Assembly: GCA_027575765.1 (NCBI GenBank)
Contig: JANBPT010000446.1
Coordinates: 1-35,707, forward strand
From: Tieghemiomyces parasiticus
Taxonomy: Eukaryota; Kickxellomycota; Dimargaritomycetes; Dimargaritales; Dimargaritaceae
Length of the DNA: 35,707 nt
Direction: 5' to 3'
Both the position numbers and the translations under genes were made by a program. The notes beneath the pieces are model-generated. The model ran no database searches. It was given only the letters and a program-made list of their open reading frames with translations, and was not told where the DNA came from. Position 1 is the stretch's first letter, and every line of letters begins with the position of its first letter. This document shows positions 19,828-30,359 of this stretch, one piece after another.

Positions 19828-21751
19828 CTACACCCCGGCCGATAGCGGGTCCGACCCGATGGGTATACGCTGGCCGTACCGAGCTGGTGGGCTGGCTGGA
19901 GATGGTGGTAATGGACTAACGGTATCGGACGGCGCCGGCGGGCGTTTGCTGGCCGCGTAACCGCCGGAGAGCGACAGGTCCTCAATGAGGGTAGATCCGG
20001 AGTTGCGGGCGCTGTAGCGCGGGGACAGGGTAGCGTCGGAGTAGCCGTTGGTCCCGGCCGAGTAGGTCGACGCCAACGAGACTGTCCGACTGTAGTTCCC
20101 CTGAGGAGCCACGTGGAGTTGTTCGGCACGAACGGCGTGGAGGGCGGACTGGTACCCTTCGAGGCGGCGGCGCTCGTAGCCAACCTGCTGCCGCGCGAAC
20201 CTTTGGAGCCGCTGCTGCAGGTCAGTCCGGGTAGCTTGCGCGAAACGGTCTACTTCGGCGTCCGACTGGGCCTGGCCGGCCTTGTAGGCCTGCTTGCACT
20301 GTGCCAAGCGCTGGGAAGCCTGCTTGGCCGCGGTCTGGACTGACTCGTGAGCACGGCTATGGAGGCTCTGGATCTTCTCCCACTCACCCAGGGCACGGTC
20401 GCAGGTCCGCAAAGCGTCCACGTAGTCCGCGAGGCGCCTGGTCCGATCGTTCATGATCGTTTTGACCGAATTGCACATGGCGGCGTACTCGTAGAACACA
20501 TCGGTCAAGGTACAAACCTGAGTGTGGCCGTGCGCTACCGCTAGATCCCGTAGGTCATCAAAGCAGATGGCTAGGGTCCCGACCTGCCGGTCGAACTGTT
20601 TGTGCCGGGTCAGAAATTCCCCGTGTTTATGCATACCGAGGCGGTACCGTGAGTGTAGGCTCTGAAGGGCCAAGTCACCCGCGGTAGTGAACGATTGGCA
20701 CAGGTCCCGCTCACCCTGGGCCACGACGGCCAGGCCCAGGTGGACCGCGCGGTACAATCGCTGCAGGTCGCTGATGTACGTTTTCTGTTGGGCGAACCGG
20801 CTATGGTCCACCTGCAAATTTAGGGAAGGTTGAAATTGGAAGCGCGCAGTCGACGTTAGACAGGGAATCTTCACTGGCTTACGACGCATCCGTAAGAAGT
20901 ATAGGGATTTCGGACAAGGGACTCGATCACTTACCACCTCGAGCGGCTCGTCAGGTAGACATATCCGGAACTCGACGTCAGCTGCAGGCCGATGGGCTTT
21001 GAGCCGTAGCAAGCGACCCGGTCGATGGCTGACGGCCAGTTGGGGAATCTAGGCGGGGGGCGGTGATCAGGTGGGCCGGAGGGGAGGATAGAATGAAGGT
21101 CAGGCATTGCTCCAGGGGCAGGAGCCCAAAGTCGTAAGTAAATCAGGTGGTGGCTGACCAGAGCGGGTGGCGGCGGCCTCGGGCAGGCCGTTCCCCACAC
21201 CTTAATTAGACCCACTAGGATAATACGTACAGACACCCTATGACTTACCATATTCTCAGACAAAAAGAGCAGTAAAGGTTCGGAGCGGGCCACCACGTCC
21301 CGAGCGCACAGGCGCTGCAGAAAACGGGTCAGCTGGAGCCGCTTGCGTTCTTGGTAACCGGCCTCCTGTGTCCGTTCGTCATCGGGGTCTTCAGGGCAGG
21401 CGGGCAGCACGACGCCCGGTCGGTCGGGGGACTGAAAATATGCCTGGAGCTGGGTGTGGAGCCATCGTACCTGTTGGTGGGTCCGGAATACTGGCGAGAC
21501 CAGCGTCCGGCCGAATACGGTGGCGGAGGCGAGGCCCTCGTGGCGTTTGGAAGCATTCTGGCAGGTAGAGAGGTCCGTGGGGCAGGCGTTGGAGGGGATA
21601 GGGTTAGCTTCTGGGACGAGCCACGTTGCGCCCGAGGCTGGTAGGTCGGAGTTGAGTACGGGCGCGCACTTACGCCGGAATGGATGGTGATGCGGTAGGT
21701 CAGGGTCTCGGAGTGTGGGGCCGCCTTGGTCACGGCGAGAGAGAGCGTCAT
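19828..21751 (-). CDS. PX-BAR sorting nexin, four exons
   Basis: Proposed exons are 21674-21751, 21249-21557, 20935-21048 and 19828-20811, all phase 0 and all with GTAAGT donors; the first intron has a GCTAAC branch site before its CAG. The product is 494 residues. Exons 1-2 form a PX domain: SLAVTKAAPHSETLTYRI, then VFRTHQQVRWLHTQLQAYF, a proline-containing loop, and FLQRLCARDVVARSEPLLLFL. The usual RRYSDF is replaced by FRTHQQV, so phosphoinositide binding may differ. After a linker (about 130-167) comes a helical BAR-type region (about 168-400), then a Ser/Pro/Gly-rich tail. Such proteins bind endosomal membranes and sort cargo; the PX start KHSETLTY-like wording recalls the Snx4/Snx41 group, but I cannot assign the orthologue. 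It lies on the same strand as the Abp1-like gene. Confidence 0.85.
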
Positions 21752-22043
21752 GGTAAACAGCGGGCCTATACAGGGGATGTAGGAGGGCGGGCTGGTAAAA
21801 AAGGCATGGGCCGGACCGAGTCGGATGGCGAAGGTAGGTGGCCAGGGCCGGTAGCGAGTGCGAATTTTGGATGCCGAGCGGGGTTGGAAAAAAAATAACA
21901 AGGTGGGCCAGTGCGGAAGGACGGACGGCCGCTGTGGACACCGGTGGGCGGGGGGCTTCACCAATGCGAATGGAGAGTCTAGTACGCGGGGGGATGGAGG
22001 GGTGGCCCTTGGGCTGTTGGCTACGCCGCGGGGAGGGAAAGGA
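21752..22043 (-). promoter_or_regulatory. 5' flank of the sorting nexin gene
   Basis: This stretch is C/T-rich in the sense (minus) direction with an A/T run at about 21889-21900. It is likely the promoter and leader of the sorting nexin gene and the 3' flank of the candidate membrane-protein gene. I pick no specific box. Confidence 0.35.
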
Positions 22044-23572
22044 TCAGACGGAGGCCGAAGAAAGGGTGGCAGGTGCAGGGTTACTGGTAAAGCCAACTAG
22101 GCCCCAGAGCTGTCGTGGATAAGGATAGAGCCGGGCGGGGTCCCTGGGCAGCGCAGCGGGCGAAGGAATGTAGTGGGCGATACGGGATATATGGACCACG
22201 AGGATGGGCTGGGTGATGAAGAGATGCAATAAAAGAATGGTCGAGGCTATCAGGAGAAAGTCGGACAGGCGACGCGAAGGGTGTTATTTGGGTGACCGTA
22301 TTGTTCGGTGGTGCAGAAGGGAGCTATTTTCATTGTTGGAGCGGTGACGGCTGGCTGGCGGTGGGAGGGGGAGAAGGGTGAAGACTGTAAGGGTTACAAG
22401 AACGGTGGCTGTCACGCAACCGCACAGCCGCCGCAGAGGTCAAAGGCGGCTTGCGAGTCGGGAGGGATGATGGCGAGTGCGGGTCACCACACCGTAATGG
22501 TGATGGCACCGAATGCGAAAGGGGAAAGCAGGGCCGGCAAAGGTGGGGTGGCGATGAAAGAATAGGGAGGGCGTGAGGTGGCCGACGGGACAGCAAGGGC
22601 CGAAAAACACTGCAATGGGCCTCCGGGGTAGGGTATTAAGGAGGTGCCGCGCAGGAGTGGCCGCGACAAGCCGTCAGCCCACCCGGTTTAATGGCCCGGA
22701 GGGCATGCGAGCGACACCAAATACATTCACGGCGCTCCTCTTCCCCTTTAGGCATGCGTTGTGAGGGCAGGAGGCAGGTAGAACGACCGGCCGAGGTCGG
22801 AGGCAGACCGACCCTGGGCCTAGAGGTCAGACTCACTATTGGTAAGTGATGTTCGCCTTCTGCGTGGAGGTTGGCCGGCTCACAGCACGGTATGGTGGAC
22901 AGGACAAGATCCGCGGTGAAGGGACCCGGCCGATCTTGCCGCCTTTCGACCAGACAGAGCGGCCTGGCGCCTTGGCCTGTGGCAGGCCGGATACATGGAC
23001 AGGCCACTGGAGGACCGGGTCGGCCAAGCGGCGGCCGAAGAGAAAATTCCCCAGCGCGGCGATCCAGCAGCGTCTGGAGTGTATTTTTCTTTGAGGTGCG
23101 GGGGGAGTGTCGTCGGTTACAACCTGATGGGGAGTAGGCCATTAGGACACCGTGTCCTGTGCGGCCCGATGGATAGAGGGCGGCGTCGGCGGTGGGTGGG
23201 ATAAAGCCGGCCGCCCAATCCCCGGCACATAGACGAGTCCCATTTTCCGTGCCCCACAAGCATCGTCGCCAACTCCGCCGCGGCTACCCCGGCCACAGGT
23301 CGCACAATGTGCAGGGCGCGGCAGATAGGGGGGTTGAACATATGGTGATCACAAATCAAAAGAGCCGTCGAAAGAAAAAACAATGCCACGCTGCCCACCA
23401 CCAGGAATGAGGGGGACCCCACCGTGAATAGAGGGTCCGGCATGGTTGCAGGCAGGACGGGACGGACGCTCGAATTAAAATGGTTACCAAAGTCCTCCAC
23501 CATTTCCAAACTGTGCATAGTAGCGCTGCAACCCGCTTCACCAGTGTGCTCAAGAAGGAGTATCGCAACCAT
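22044..23572 (-). CDS. Candidate exons of an unidentified membrane protein
   Basis: Three minus-strand segments look coding, in different frames, as expected for exons. The first opens at an ATG (23572) and contains a hydrophobic segment SPSFLVVGSVALFFLSTALL, then ICRALHIVRPVAGVAAAELA and GKWDSSMC (to about 23230). The second (about 23085-22829) reads RCWIAALGNFLFGRRLADP through to a GTGAGT donor; about 75 percent of its third positions are G/C against about half in a competing frame. The third (about 22240-22044) has STILLLHLFITQPILVVHIS and ends LYPYPRQLWGLVGF plus a short tail before TGA. A further hydrophobic stretch lies near 22613-22485. I cannot fix splice sites consistently, and the family is unknown; a multi-pass receptor or transporter-like protein is possible. 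Confidence 0.4.
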
Positions 23573-24827
23573 AGTTCAGCACGTGTGCAAGTGGTAGTCG
23601 AACTAGGGTCAATTTGCTGAATGGGCTCTCATCAGCCCTCTGTGTGGAGCGCAGCAGGTTAGAGATAAGCTATTTGGCGGCAATTGTTCCGGTAAGCCCT
23701 ACTGAACGGCCCGCATGCGGTCTATAGGTGGCCTGACCGAAACGTTGGGTGATGATCGCGACCACCTTGTTGTATCGCCGAGGGACTGCGTTTGTTTGGC
23801 ACGCCCAGTATCTCAACCCACCTCATTTTATTGGCCCGAGTTGGTGTTGTGGCTATGTGGATGCTGCCTTCCAGAAGTAACGCGGCTTGAGACCGGCATC
23901 CATGTATTCCTACCCTGTAGGCCCGGGGCACTAACAAGGCAGGTGAGTAGCTGTCTACTTCCTTGCTCTCACCTGGCTCCTGCTTTTTGAAAGACCGTAG
24001 TCCTTCGAAATTATCCGACGGGCTTGCTGCCAATGGCTAATTAGCGGAGGACGGCAGAGCAGTGCCCGCTCTTGTCGCGCTAGCACCAGGGTATGGCGAA
24101 GCAGCGAGTGGGGTTCACCTGAGGGTCGAAATCTCGGCTAGACTAGGGCTTTTAACACTTGAGTGGCCAGGAACGCCATAGCCCCTTTGGCCCCAGCAAA
24201 TGACGTGGAGAGAAGCACCCCCATCCGCCGACCTTACTGTACTACCTGAGTTTATAGGACGGTGCGTAGAATCGGCTGAGAAAACCACGACCCACTGCGA
24301 GCATGAGGACGGACAAGCAACCGAAGTTTTGGTTGTATACTAGTGCTACAGATAGACTCCTTCCAACTCGCCCCCTCCCAAAAAGCTCTCGTGGCCTTCC
24401 ATTCCGCTCTACACGCCTGCTGTCCTGCTTCCGCCGGCTCAACCGTATAGACCGGGTGGGGTTGTGGAGGAAGGCGCCAGTTGTACCACTTCCCCTCAGA
24501 GCTGATGGCCATTTCCACCAATAAGCGCGAATAGAGCTGGTGCTGCCGGTGCGCCTGTGAAGATGGAGGCAGAGAGGATCGAGTAAAACGGGACACACTT
24601 TAGTCCTATATGGGGCTTCGTAGGTCGTACAGACCTACACCTCCGTGCTCTAGGTCTAATGATCTGCTCATCTCCCCTGCGTGCTGTTTATACGTGGCTC
24701 TGCCCCCCCCACTCCTCGCAGCCCGATCAAGGCAAGGCCGGTCGAACCTGAGAGGAAGGTATATATCCCTAGGACCCTACCGCGCGCCCCTTGGTCCTGA
24801 ATGCCCACATTATCAGTTTCAACGTAG
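23573..24827. other. Intergenic, no gene firmly recognised
   Basis: Several frames of 70-118 codons occur on both strands. One minus-strand stretch near 24520-24300 (KWYNWRLPPQPHPVYTVEPA onward) has mild G/C-ending bias and an AG acceptor-like site upstream, but nothing I can join to other exons. Confidence 0.4.
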
Positions 24828-24834
24828 TATAAAA
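24828..24834 (+). promoter_or_regulatory. TATA box of secreted-protein gene at 24993
   Basis: TATAAAA followed directly by a C run lies 165 bases before the ATG, the same distance as the TATA box of the small secreted-protein gene at 15615. Confidence 0.5.
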
Positions 24835-24992
24835 CCCCCCCCCCTTTCCATTTAAAAGCTTATCCCCGTAGATTTTTTTGACACAGTATCACCCTTTGTT
24901 TCCCCTGAAGCTGTCCTGGGCACCACACCTTCACAGACTCTGGGCCAGTAGTCACTATTCCCTTATCTGCACTTACCATCTAAAAGAAGACG

Positions 24993-26324
24993 ATGTACAA
25001 ACCAGCCGTCGTTCTCGTCCTGGGGATTCTCAGCACCGCTGTATTGGCCAGTCCTACCGGTCCGTACGGCTCGGGACAGACTGGAGGGGGCCCCCAGCAC
25101 CAGGAGCCTGATGCCCAACCGGTTTATTGGTTGCCGTCATTCCTTCCCTTAGTCTGGGAAGAGAATACGGACCCGATATATCCAGCTACCCATAGAGACA
25201 TGTCTACGTACAGACCCGCTGTACAAATTACGGACCAGCTCACCACGGACCAAGGTGCCAAGAATTATCGGGGGCCCGAGCCAACTGCGCCTTTACTGAC
25301 GGCAGGGTATAATCCAAACCACGACTCCCAGCAGGAGAAGTCTTCGCTCACCATGCCCGCTCCTATTGCGTCAGCATACTCCGGTGTGAATCAGCCACCT
25401 ACGGAGGGCTACCACGCGACAGCCCCATATTACTATCCGCCACCTCCTGAGGGCTACTACGGGACAGCCCCATATGCCTATCCGCCATATCCGGCAGGCT
25501 ACCACGCGACGACCCCATATGACAATCAGCCGGCTAATCTCAACTCTGGGAACGAAGAAACTCGCCAAAACCCTTCTTACCTGCCGATCAGTTACAGCAG
25601 CTCCGATAAGATTGAGGTCAGCGACATCGGCAAGTCTGAGGTCAGCGACACCGGCAAGTCTGAGGTCAGCGACACCGGCAAGTCTGAGGCCATCGACTCC
25701 AGCGACTTGTCGGCGGGGGAACGCAATGATTATAACCAAGTCTACTCCCAACTCACAGGGAAATTTGTCGATCCCAACTACAATCGGATGTCGAACCTGC
25801 ATTATTTCCAGCCCACAATGCTCGTGGACCGTCCCGAATCCCCTATGGAGTTTAGTTCGCCCTTGTGGGCGAAAGCTCAGAACAACGCGCAGGTCCACAT
25901 GGGCTCCGAGGCCAACCATTACGTCGACGCTAAGCTGGCGGCGGAAAGCAATGGCCAGCTACCCGCCTTAACCGCGGCGGGCCTCCTTCCGAGCCCACCC
26001 CGTCTGGTGCATAGCCAGGACGGCCGAGTTATTCTTCGTATCCCCGTCGCCTACATGTCCGACGTCGCCGGCCGGAACCTCCGAGTGCCAAAGACAACGG
26101 GCTCGTGGACGGGGTTTATCCCCATGCAGTACAGCCCTGAGGTCTTGAAGTCGGCTGGCAGGATGGTTGAGGTCGAATCTAATGGGAGCGAAAAACAGGG
26201 GGTGGATGTCGATGAGGCACCTACGATCAGTCGTAGGGTCCTGACCCGAGAGGAGAGCGAGTATGACAGCATCCACAATATGGTGGCCAGTGAGGATAAG
26301 GCAGGCTACCGCAAACGGGTTTAA
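24993..26324 (+). CDS. Secreted repeat-containing protein A, 443 residues
   Basis: The protein begins with a clear signal peptide (MYKPAVVLVLGILSTAVLA, cleavage near 19-20). The mature chain is Pro/Tyr/Ser-rich. Three 15-residue repeats of the form GYxxTAPYxYPPxPx lie at about residues 139-183 and four 8-residue repeats of the form KSEVSDTG at 206-237. Downstream is a better-ordered region carrying VILRIPVAYMSDVAG through GFIPMQYSP (about 346-382), which resembles motifs in the next two genes. The C-terminus is acidic then basic (YRKRV). There are no transmembrane segments beyond the signal and no known catalytic domain. The start is the first ATG after a TATA box. AATAAA at 26411 is a plausible polyadenylation signal. 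The function is unknown; cell-surface, wall or effector-type roles are only inferred. Confidence 0.85.
   Translation: MYKPAVVLVLGILSTAVLASPTGPYGSGQTGGGPQHQEPDAQPVYWLPSFLPLVWEENTDPIYPATHRDMSTYRPAVQITDQLTTDQGAKNYRGPEPTAPLLTAGYNPNHDSQQEKSSLTMPAPIASAYSGVNQPPTEGYHATAPYYYPPPPEGYYGTAPYAYPPYPAGYHATTPYDNQPANLNSGNEETRQNPSYLPISYSSSDKIEVSDIGKSEVSDTGKSEVSDTGKSEAIDSSDLSAGERNDYNQVYSQLTGKFVDPNYNRMSNLHYFQPTMLVDRPESPMEFSSPLWAKAQNNAQVHMGSEANHYVDAKLAAESNGQLPALTAAGLLPSPPRLVHSQDGRVILRIPVAYMSDVAGRNLRVPKTTGSWTGFIPMQYSPEVLKSAGRMVEVESNGSEKQGVDVDEAPTISRRVLTREESEYDSIHNMVASEDKAGYRKRV
25407..25541 (+). repeat. Three 45-bp in-frame tandem repeats
   Basis: Units start at 25407, 25452 and 25497 and encode GY[HY]xT[AT]PYxYPPxPx; the third unit is diverged at its end. 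Confidence 0.85.
25608..25703 (+). repeat. Four 24-bp in-frame tandem repeats
   Basis: Units start at 25608, 25632, 25656 and 25680 and encode K[IS]E[VA]xDxx. The second and third are identical and the first and last diverged, consistent with expansion from the centre. Confidence 0.9.
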
Positions 26325-27258
26325 AATCGCTGGTTTGAGTTCGCCCAATTGGTGGTTACATTGATTACCACGCTATATATTTATTCATTTCTCGGCGGAT
26401 CATTTCTCCTAATAAATACAGGGCGCAGCTTTCTGACAACATATCCACAACAGGGTGCGGATAGCACTCCTTGAAACCGTCTTCGATCATCCGAGTGTAT
26501 TTAGGGTTCCGTCCATAGTGACTGAAACGGATGGATGGTTCGTGAGCTTTCTAACGTAGCTCGACAAGGAAGCCGTGTACCGCTCACCGGTATGGCAGCT
26601 TGGATGAGACTATTGACAGCAGCGTGTTTAACGGACGGGTATTTATCACGATAGAGGGGCGAGGCTAGCGGTGCCGGCCGCCGTGGAACTATCAACATAA
26701 GGTCCTCATTGGCCTACGTGCCAGTTACACACATAGAAGAATAATGCCTCCTCGCCTTAGACTTGTAACCCAACCCTTACCCTCATCCCACCCCAACCGT
26801 CCTTGGCACCCCGTAGATCCGGTAGGACCCGTGTAACCGGGTGCTCCTATTCTTTGCCTTTATTTTAAGTGTGCGGGGATGACACACCTGTCCGCATACG
26901 GAGAGGGATGAGGGCGTTACCAAGTCCTACTTTCGACCAGTCTCATAGGAGTAACCGATACGCTATCGCCTTTTTTTATTTAAGGGAGATGAGTTTTTTT
27001 TTGACGCAACTCCACTCAAGTACGGGTAGCTACGGGGAGACGGGTATTGCAATGGAGGCGCTTTATTTATAATCATAGCTCTGCGTTGCCAGAGCGTCGG
27101 TTTAATGGTTCCTATTCCACGAAATCATTTTTGACGACATTTAACGGCCGGGGCTCTACAATTAGACATTAATCACCCTACTAAACGCCAGTGCCATTAT
27201 CCAATCCCCTGCCATAGAGGTTTCTCTAAGATTCTCCCCATTTTCCTTACATACCAAC
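26325..27258. other. Intergenic between secreted genes A and B
   Basis: The AT-rich 3' flank of gene A has AATAAA at 26411-26416. T/A-rich patches near 26970-27000 and 27060-27075 precede gene B and may include its core promoter, but I pick no box with confidence. No gene was seen. Confidence 0.5.
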
Positions 27259-28926
27259 ATGCGCGTTCTATTTTCTTGGACGTTGGTCACATTGGCCTGG
27301 TCATCGTTCGAGTATATCGTCGCTCAACCCGTGCTCCGTGTCCCTCTGTATAGCTCCAGCACGGTCAAAGAGGTTCTAGGTGTACTCGTCAACGACCCAG
27401 GCACGCAAGCTAAAGCTAGTATGTACTACATCCCATTCTGCTACTCCGGAATTACGGGGTGCGGTCAGAATTATGAGCAAACGCCGGCGACCGAATCCCG
27501 TCAATCTGAAACGGCCGAGACTGTCTCGAGTAAGCTGGATACTATCGTCGAAGCTGACAAGGACACCAACGTTGCTAAGTCCAGCCAGCAGATGGTCCTT
27601 GGTTCTAAGGCCGACGCACCGACCGCGCACCCTGAGTTTGACTTCCTTTTGCTAAATGACCAGGCTGATAGCGAGGACGACGATACTGTTGCCGCTTCTA
27701 CCTCGGAGGACGAGATACGTCCGGAAGGACCGATAGGAACCCTCGGCGCCGCGTCGTTAATCGCAAAAACGCACGTCGACCCTGCTACGTTATCCCCGCC
27801 GGATTCCATTCTGGCTCTCCAACCGGATCATGTGCATCGTCCCACAGGGGAGCCACCCGCCATGGATACCTCGCCGAACTTCTTGGTGATTCAGGGTGAC
27901 CCGAAAGGCGAAAACCAGGAAGCTGACATTACCCTTTCAACCAAGTACGCCTGGGCGCGGGCCCATACTCACATCATGGTGCAACCCGAGTCTAAGCAGC
28001 GGTCTTCCGTGGAAACCCTGCCGACTTTCATGGTCCTCCAGAGTGACCTAGAGGACAATAGCCCGTCAAATGAAGCAACCCATGCCACCACGCACCCCTC
28101 GGTGATGGCCCATACCCACGCCAAGCTGTACCCTGGCCATGAGGAACAGCCTTCCTCGAAATCCCCACCGACCTTCCTAGCTCTTCAAAGTGACTCGGAA
28201 GACGGTAACCAGGTAATTGATTCTACCCGTGCCGTTGCGCAAACCCCGGATAAGGTCCATACCCACGCCAATTTGCAACCCGAGTCTAAGCAGCGGTCTT
28301 CCGTGAAAACCCTGCCAACTTTCATGGTCCTCCAGAGTGACCTAGAGGACAATAGCCCGTCAAATGAAGCAACCCATGCCACCACGCACCCCTCGGTGAT
28401 GGCCCATACCCACGCCAAGCTGTACCCTGACCGCGAGGAACAGCCTTCCTCGAAATCCCCGCCGACCTTCTTGGAGCTCCAAGGTAACCCGCAAGCCAAC
28501 CACCGCGTAGTCACGCACATTCCGGTGCGGACCCATACCCACGCCAAGTTGCACATTGGTCAGCCGACCCCTGACTACTTTGACGGTATGACCGACCTGT
28601 GGCCGGAGGTTGAGCAGAAGCCTCTGGAGCAACCTCAGGACAACACCATCACCGTCGAGTCGGCCGTTACCACCATGGGTAAACTGACGCACGTCACTGA
28701 CTCTCCTCAACTTCCAGCAACCCCACCGGTATCGCACCCAGAGTCGCCAGTCAAGCCTCCGGTGAGCATAGTTCAACGTAACCAGAACCCCGTGATCAAA
28801 AGTCGGCCCTCCACCAAATCCTCCAGGTCCTCCAGCTCGGTGAACTCGATAAACTCCTCTTGGGGGCACACATGGCTGAGCCGAGGTTCGAATTACCGGG
28901 GCGGTGGCAGCGATTTCATGCCTTGA
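27259..28926 (+). CDS. Secreted repeat protein B, 555 residues
   Basis: The N-terminus is a signal peptide (hydrophobic VLFSWTLVTLAWSSFEYIVA, cleavage near AQ|PVL at residue 23). The mature chain opens with PVLRVPL through YYIPFCYSG (24-64), the motif shared with genes A and C, and has a Cys pair there. An acidic Ser/Thr region follows. Residues about 205-434 are built from about five units of 48-50 residues, each containing PTFxxLQxDxED and HTHAxL; units 2+3 and 4+5 form a 98-residue higher-order period. The end is Ser/Arg/Gly-rich (SRSSSSVNSINSSWG). There are no enzyme motifs. The repeated His-Thr-His could bind metal, a guess. The gene has no intron and the ATG context is AACATGC. It is probably exported; its role is unknown. 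Confidence 0.85.
   Translation: MRVLFSWTLVTLAWSSFEYIVAQPVLRVPLYSSSTVKEVLGVLVNDPGTQAKASMYYIPFCYSGITGCGQNYEQTPATESRQSETAETVSSKLDTIVEADKDTNVAKSSQQMVLGSKADAPTAHPEFDFLLLNDQADSEDDDTVAASTSEDEIRPEGPIGTLGAASLIAKTHVDPATLSPPDSILALQPDHVHRPTGEPPAMDTSPNFLVIQGDPKGENQEADITLSTKYAWARAHTHIMVQPESKQRSSVETLPTFMVLQSDLEDNSPSNEATHATTHPSVMAHTHAKLYPGHEEQPSSKSPPTFLALQSDSEDGNQVIDSTRAVAQTPDKVHTHANLQPESKQRSSVKTLPTFMVLQSDLEDNSPSNEATHATTHPSVMAHTHAKLYPDREEQPSSKSPPTFLELQGNPQANHRVVTHIPVRTHTHAKLHIGQPTPDYFDGMTDLWPEVEQKPLEQPQDNTITVESAVTTMGKLTHVTDSPQLPATPPVSHPESPVKPPVSIVQRNQNPVIKSRPSTKSSRSSSSVNSINSSWGHTWLSRGSNYRGGGSDFMP
27862..28560 (+). repeat. In-frame repeats with 294-bp higher-order period
   Basis: The stretch beginning at 27982 recurs at 28276, exactly 294 bases (98 codons) later, with only a few changes over more than 150 bases. 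Each period holds two diverged sub-units of about 50 and 48 codons, marked by HTHA and PTF..LQ. Confidence 0.9.
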
Positions 28927-30056
28927 ATATGGTAGATTACGGATTAAAATCGGTCCGTTTGAACATTCGAGCAGTGCATTTTTCTTGCTGAATTGCGGCG
29001 TATAAATGCAGTTGAGGTTTATCGGAATTTGGACAAAGTGACGGTTAAAAGGCCTATGATAATAACAGTTATAGACATATTCGTACGATAACACGGGAGG
29101 TGGCAGCATCCGCAGCAGTACTTCTCGGCTACCCGTGTCACGGCCCATTAGGAATGTAAATTCCCATGGTGACCAAGTCATTTTAAGGGTATCTCACGAC
29201 TTAGCTATAGCTACTGCTCAAAAAATAAATACATTAAGATCTGCCAAATATCACAGCGCTCCTGCTTGACAACGCCCCTATTGGACGCCCAAACTTTACA
29301 GGTATGTCAAGTTTCATAATTTAAAATATTGTTTCGCAAGGGTCACTTCCTAAACGCCTCCCAGGTCACGCCATTATTATTATTATTTTCCCAACTCGCC
29401 TCTCCTACCCAGTCCTACACTGATGAGATCACTACAGCGATGGTAACGAAGAGAAGGAGCAAGGGAAAGGGATAGGAGTGGGGCCATAGGCCAGAGGCGC
29501 AGTGTGTAACCACCCGGTTTGGAGGTTGTCCAACGAATGAGCTGGCTAACCATCGAAGCTCCGCTGTACCGGTTAGGCCAGACGGGTGACATATATAGCA
29601 TGACGATGAAAAGGCCTTGCCGTCCGTCTTGCGGAGACTGGCGTCGCACTGGAACGCCCAATGTCACCACAACGTGGATCGCTATTCGTAGACGGTAGGC
29701 GAAGGGGTTGGGGAGGGTGAGATGTAAGGCAACGAGAGCATCTCGTGATTGGTGATCTAAATAGCCACCAGTGTGGTAATATGGAGAGGCTCATAAAAAT
29801 ATACTCCAGCATTCGGGGAAGCTCAGACTAGGCTAACCGCTTGATCTGGGCTCTGAAAGTGAACACCCTCCCCCCCCCCTCCATTCGCATGGTATATAGT
29901 ATAAAGTTGGACTCCTGCGACATTGACACCGTAGCTCTTCAAGGTCGAAGCTGTGGACATTTCGCGGCAATAATACTTCCTTAGGGTCGTCTTATTCTTC
30001 GGATACTTGTTTCCTCCGTTACGCCCGGTACTTTCTTAGCTCCTCGCTGAGATTGT
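28927..30056. other. Intergenic between secreted genes B and C
   Basis: This stretch is AT-rich with an ATT run at about 29373-29388, a C run at about 29870-29880, and TATA-like sequence TATATAGTATAAAG near 29893. Open frames on the minus strand partly shadow gene B. No gene was recognised. Confidence 0.5.
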
Positions 30057-30062
30057 TATAAA
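30057..30062 (+). promoter_or_regulatory. Possible TATA box of secreted-protein gene C
   Basis: TATAAA followed by a C run, the same arrangement as the box before gene A, lies about 300 bases before the ATG at 30360, with C/T-rich sequence between. Confidence 0.35.
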
Positions 30063-30359
30063 CCCCCGAAGCCGCTCCGCTCGCTGGTACACCCATCTCT
30101 GAGGGACCTGTATTGCCTAATGAAACCTCTTTCTACTCCACACGCCTACACCTCACTTCACTAACCCGACCGACTCCCTATATCATCTTTACGCCGTTTA
30201 ATTATTGTACTTTACATCGTTTTAACTGCCCCCTCCACACCTTATGACGCCCACCCGAGCCTCGTAACGCACATTTACAACACACTTCCCATTGAGCTAC
30301 GCAGTAGTTTCGCACTTCGACCTCTAGCCAACTAATACCTGTAATATACCGAGAACGTT

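Noticed and set aside
22636..23259. 207-codon Cys/Pro/Arg-rich minus-strand frame
   Set aside because: Another frame on the same strand has much stronger G/C-ending bias across 22829-23085; this frame also runs through a GTGAGT donor-like site.
28185..28556. 123-codon minus-strand frame with repeated Trp/Val pattern
   Set aside because: It is the antisense shadow of the tandem repeats in secreted protein B.
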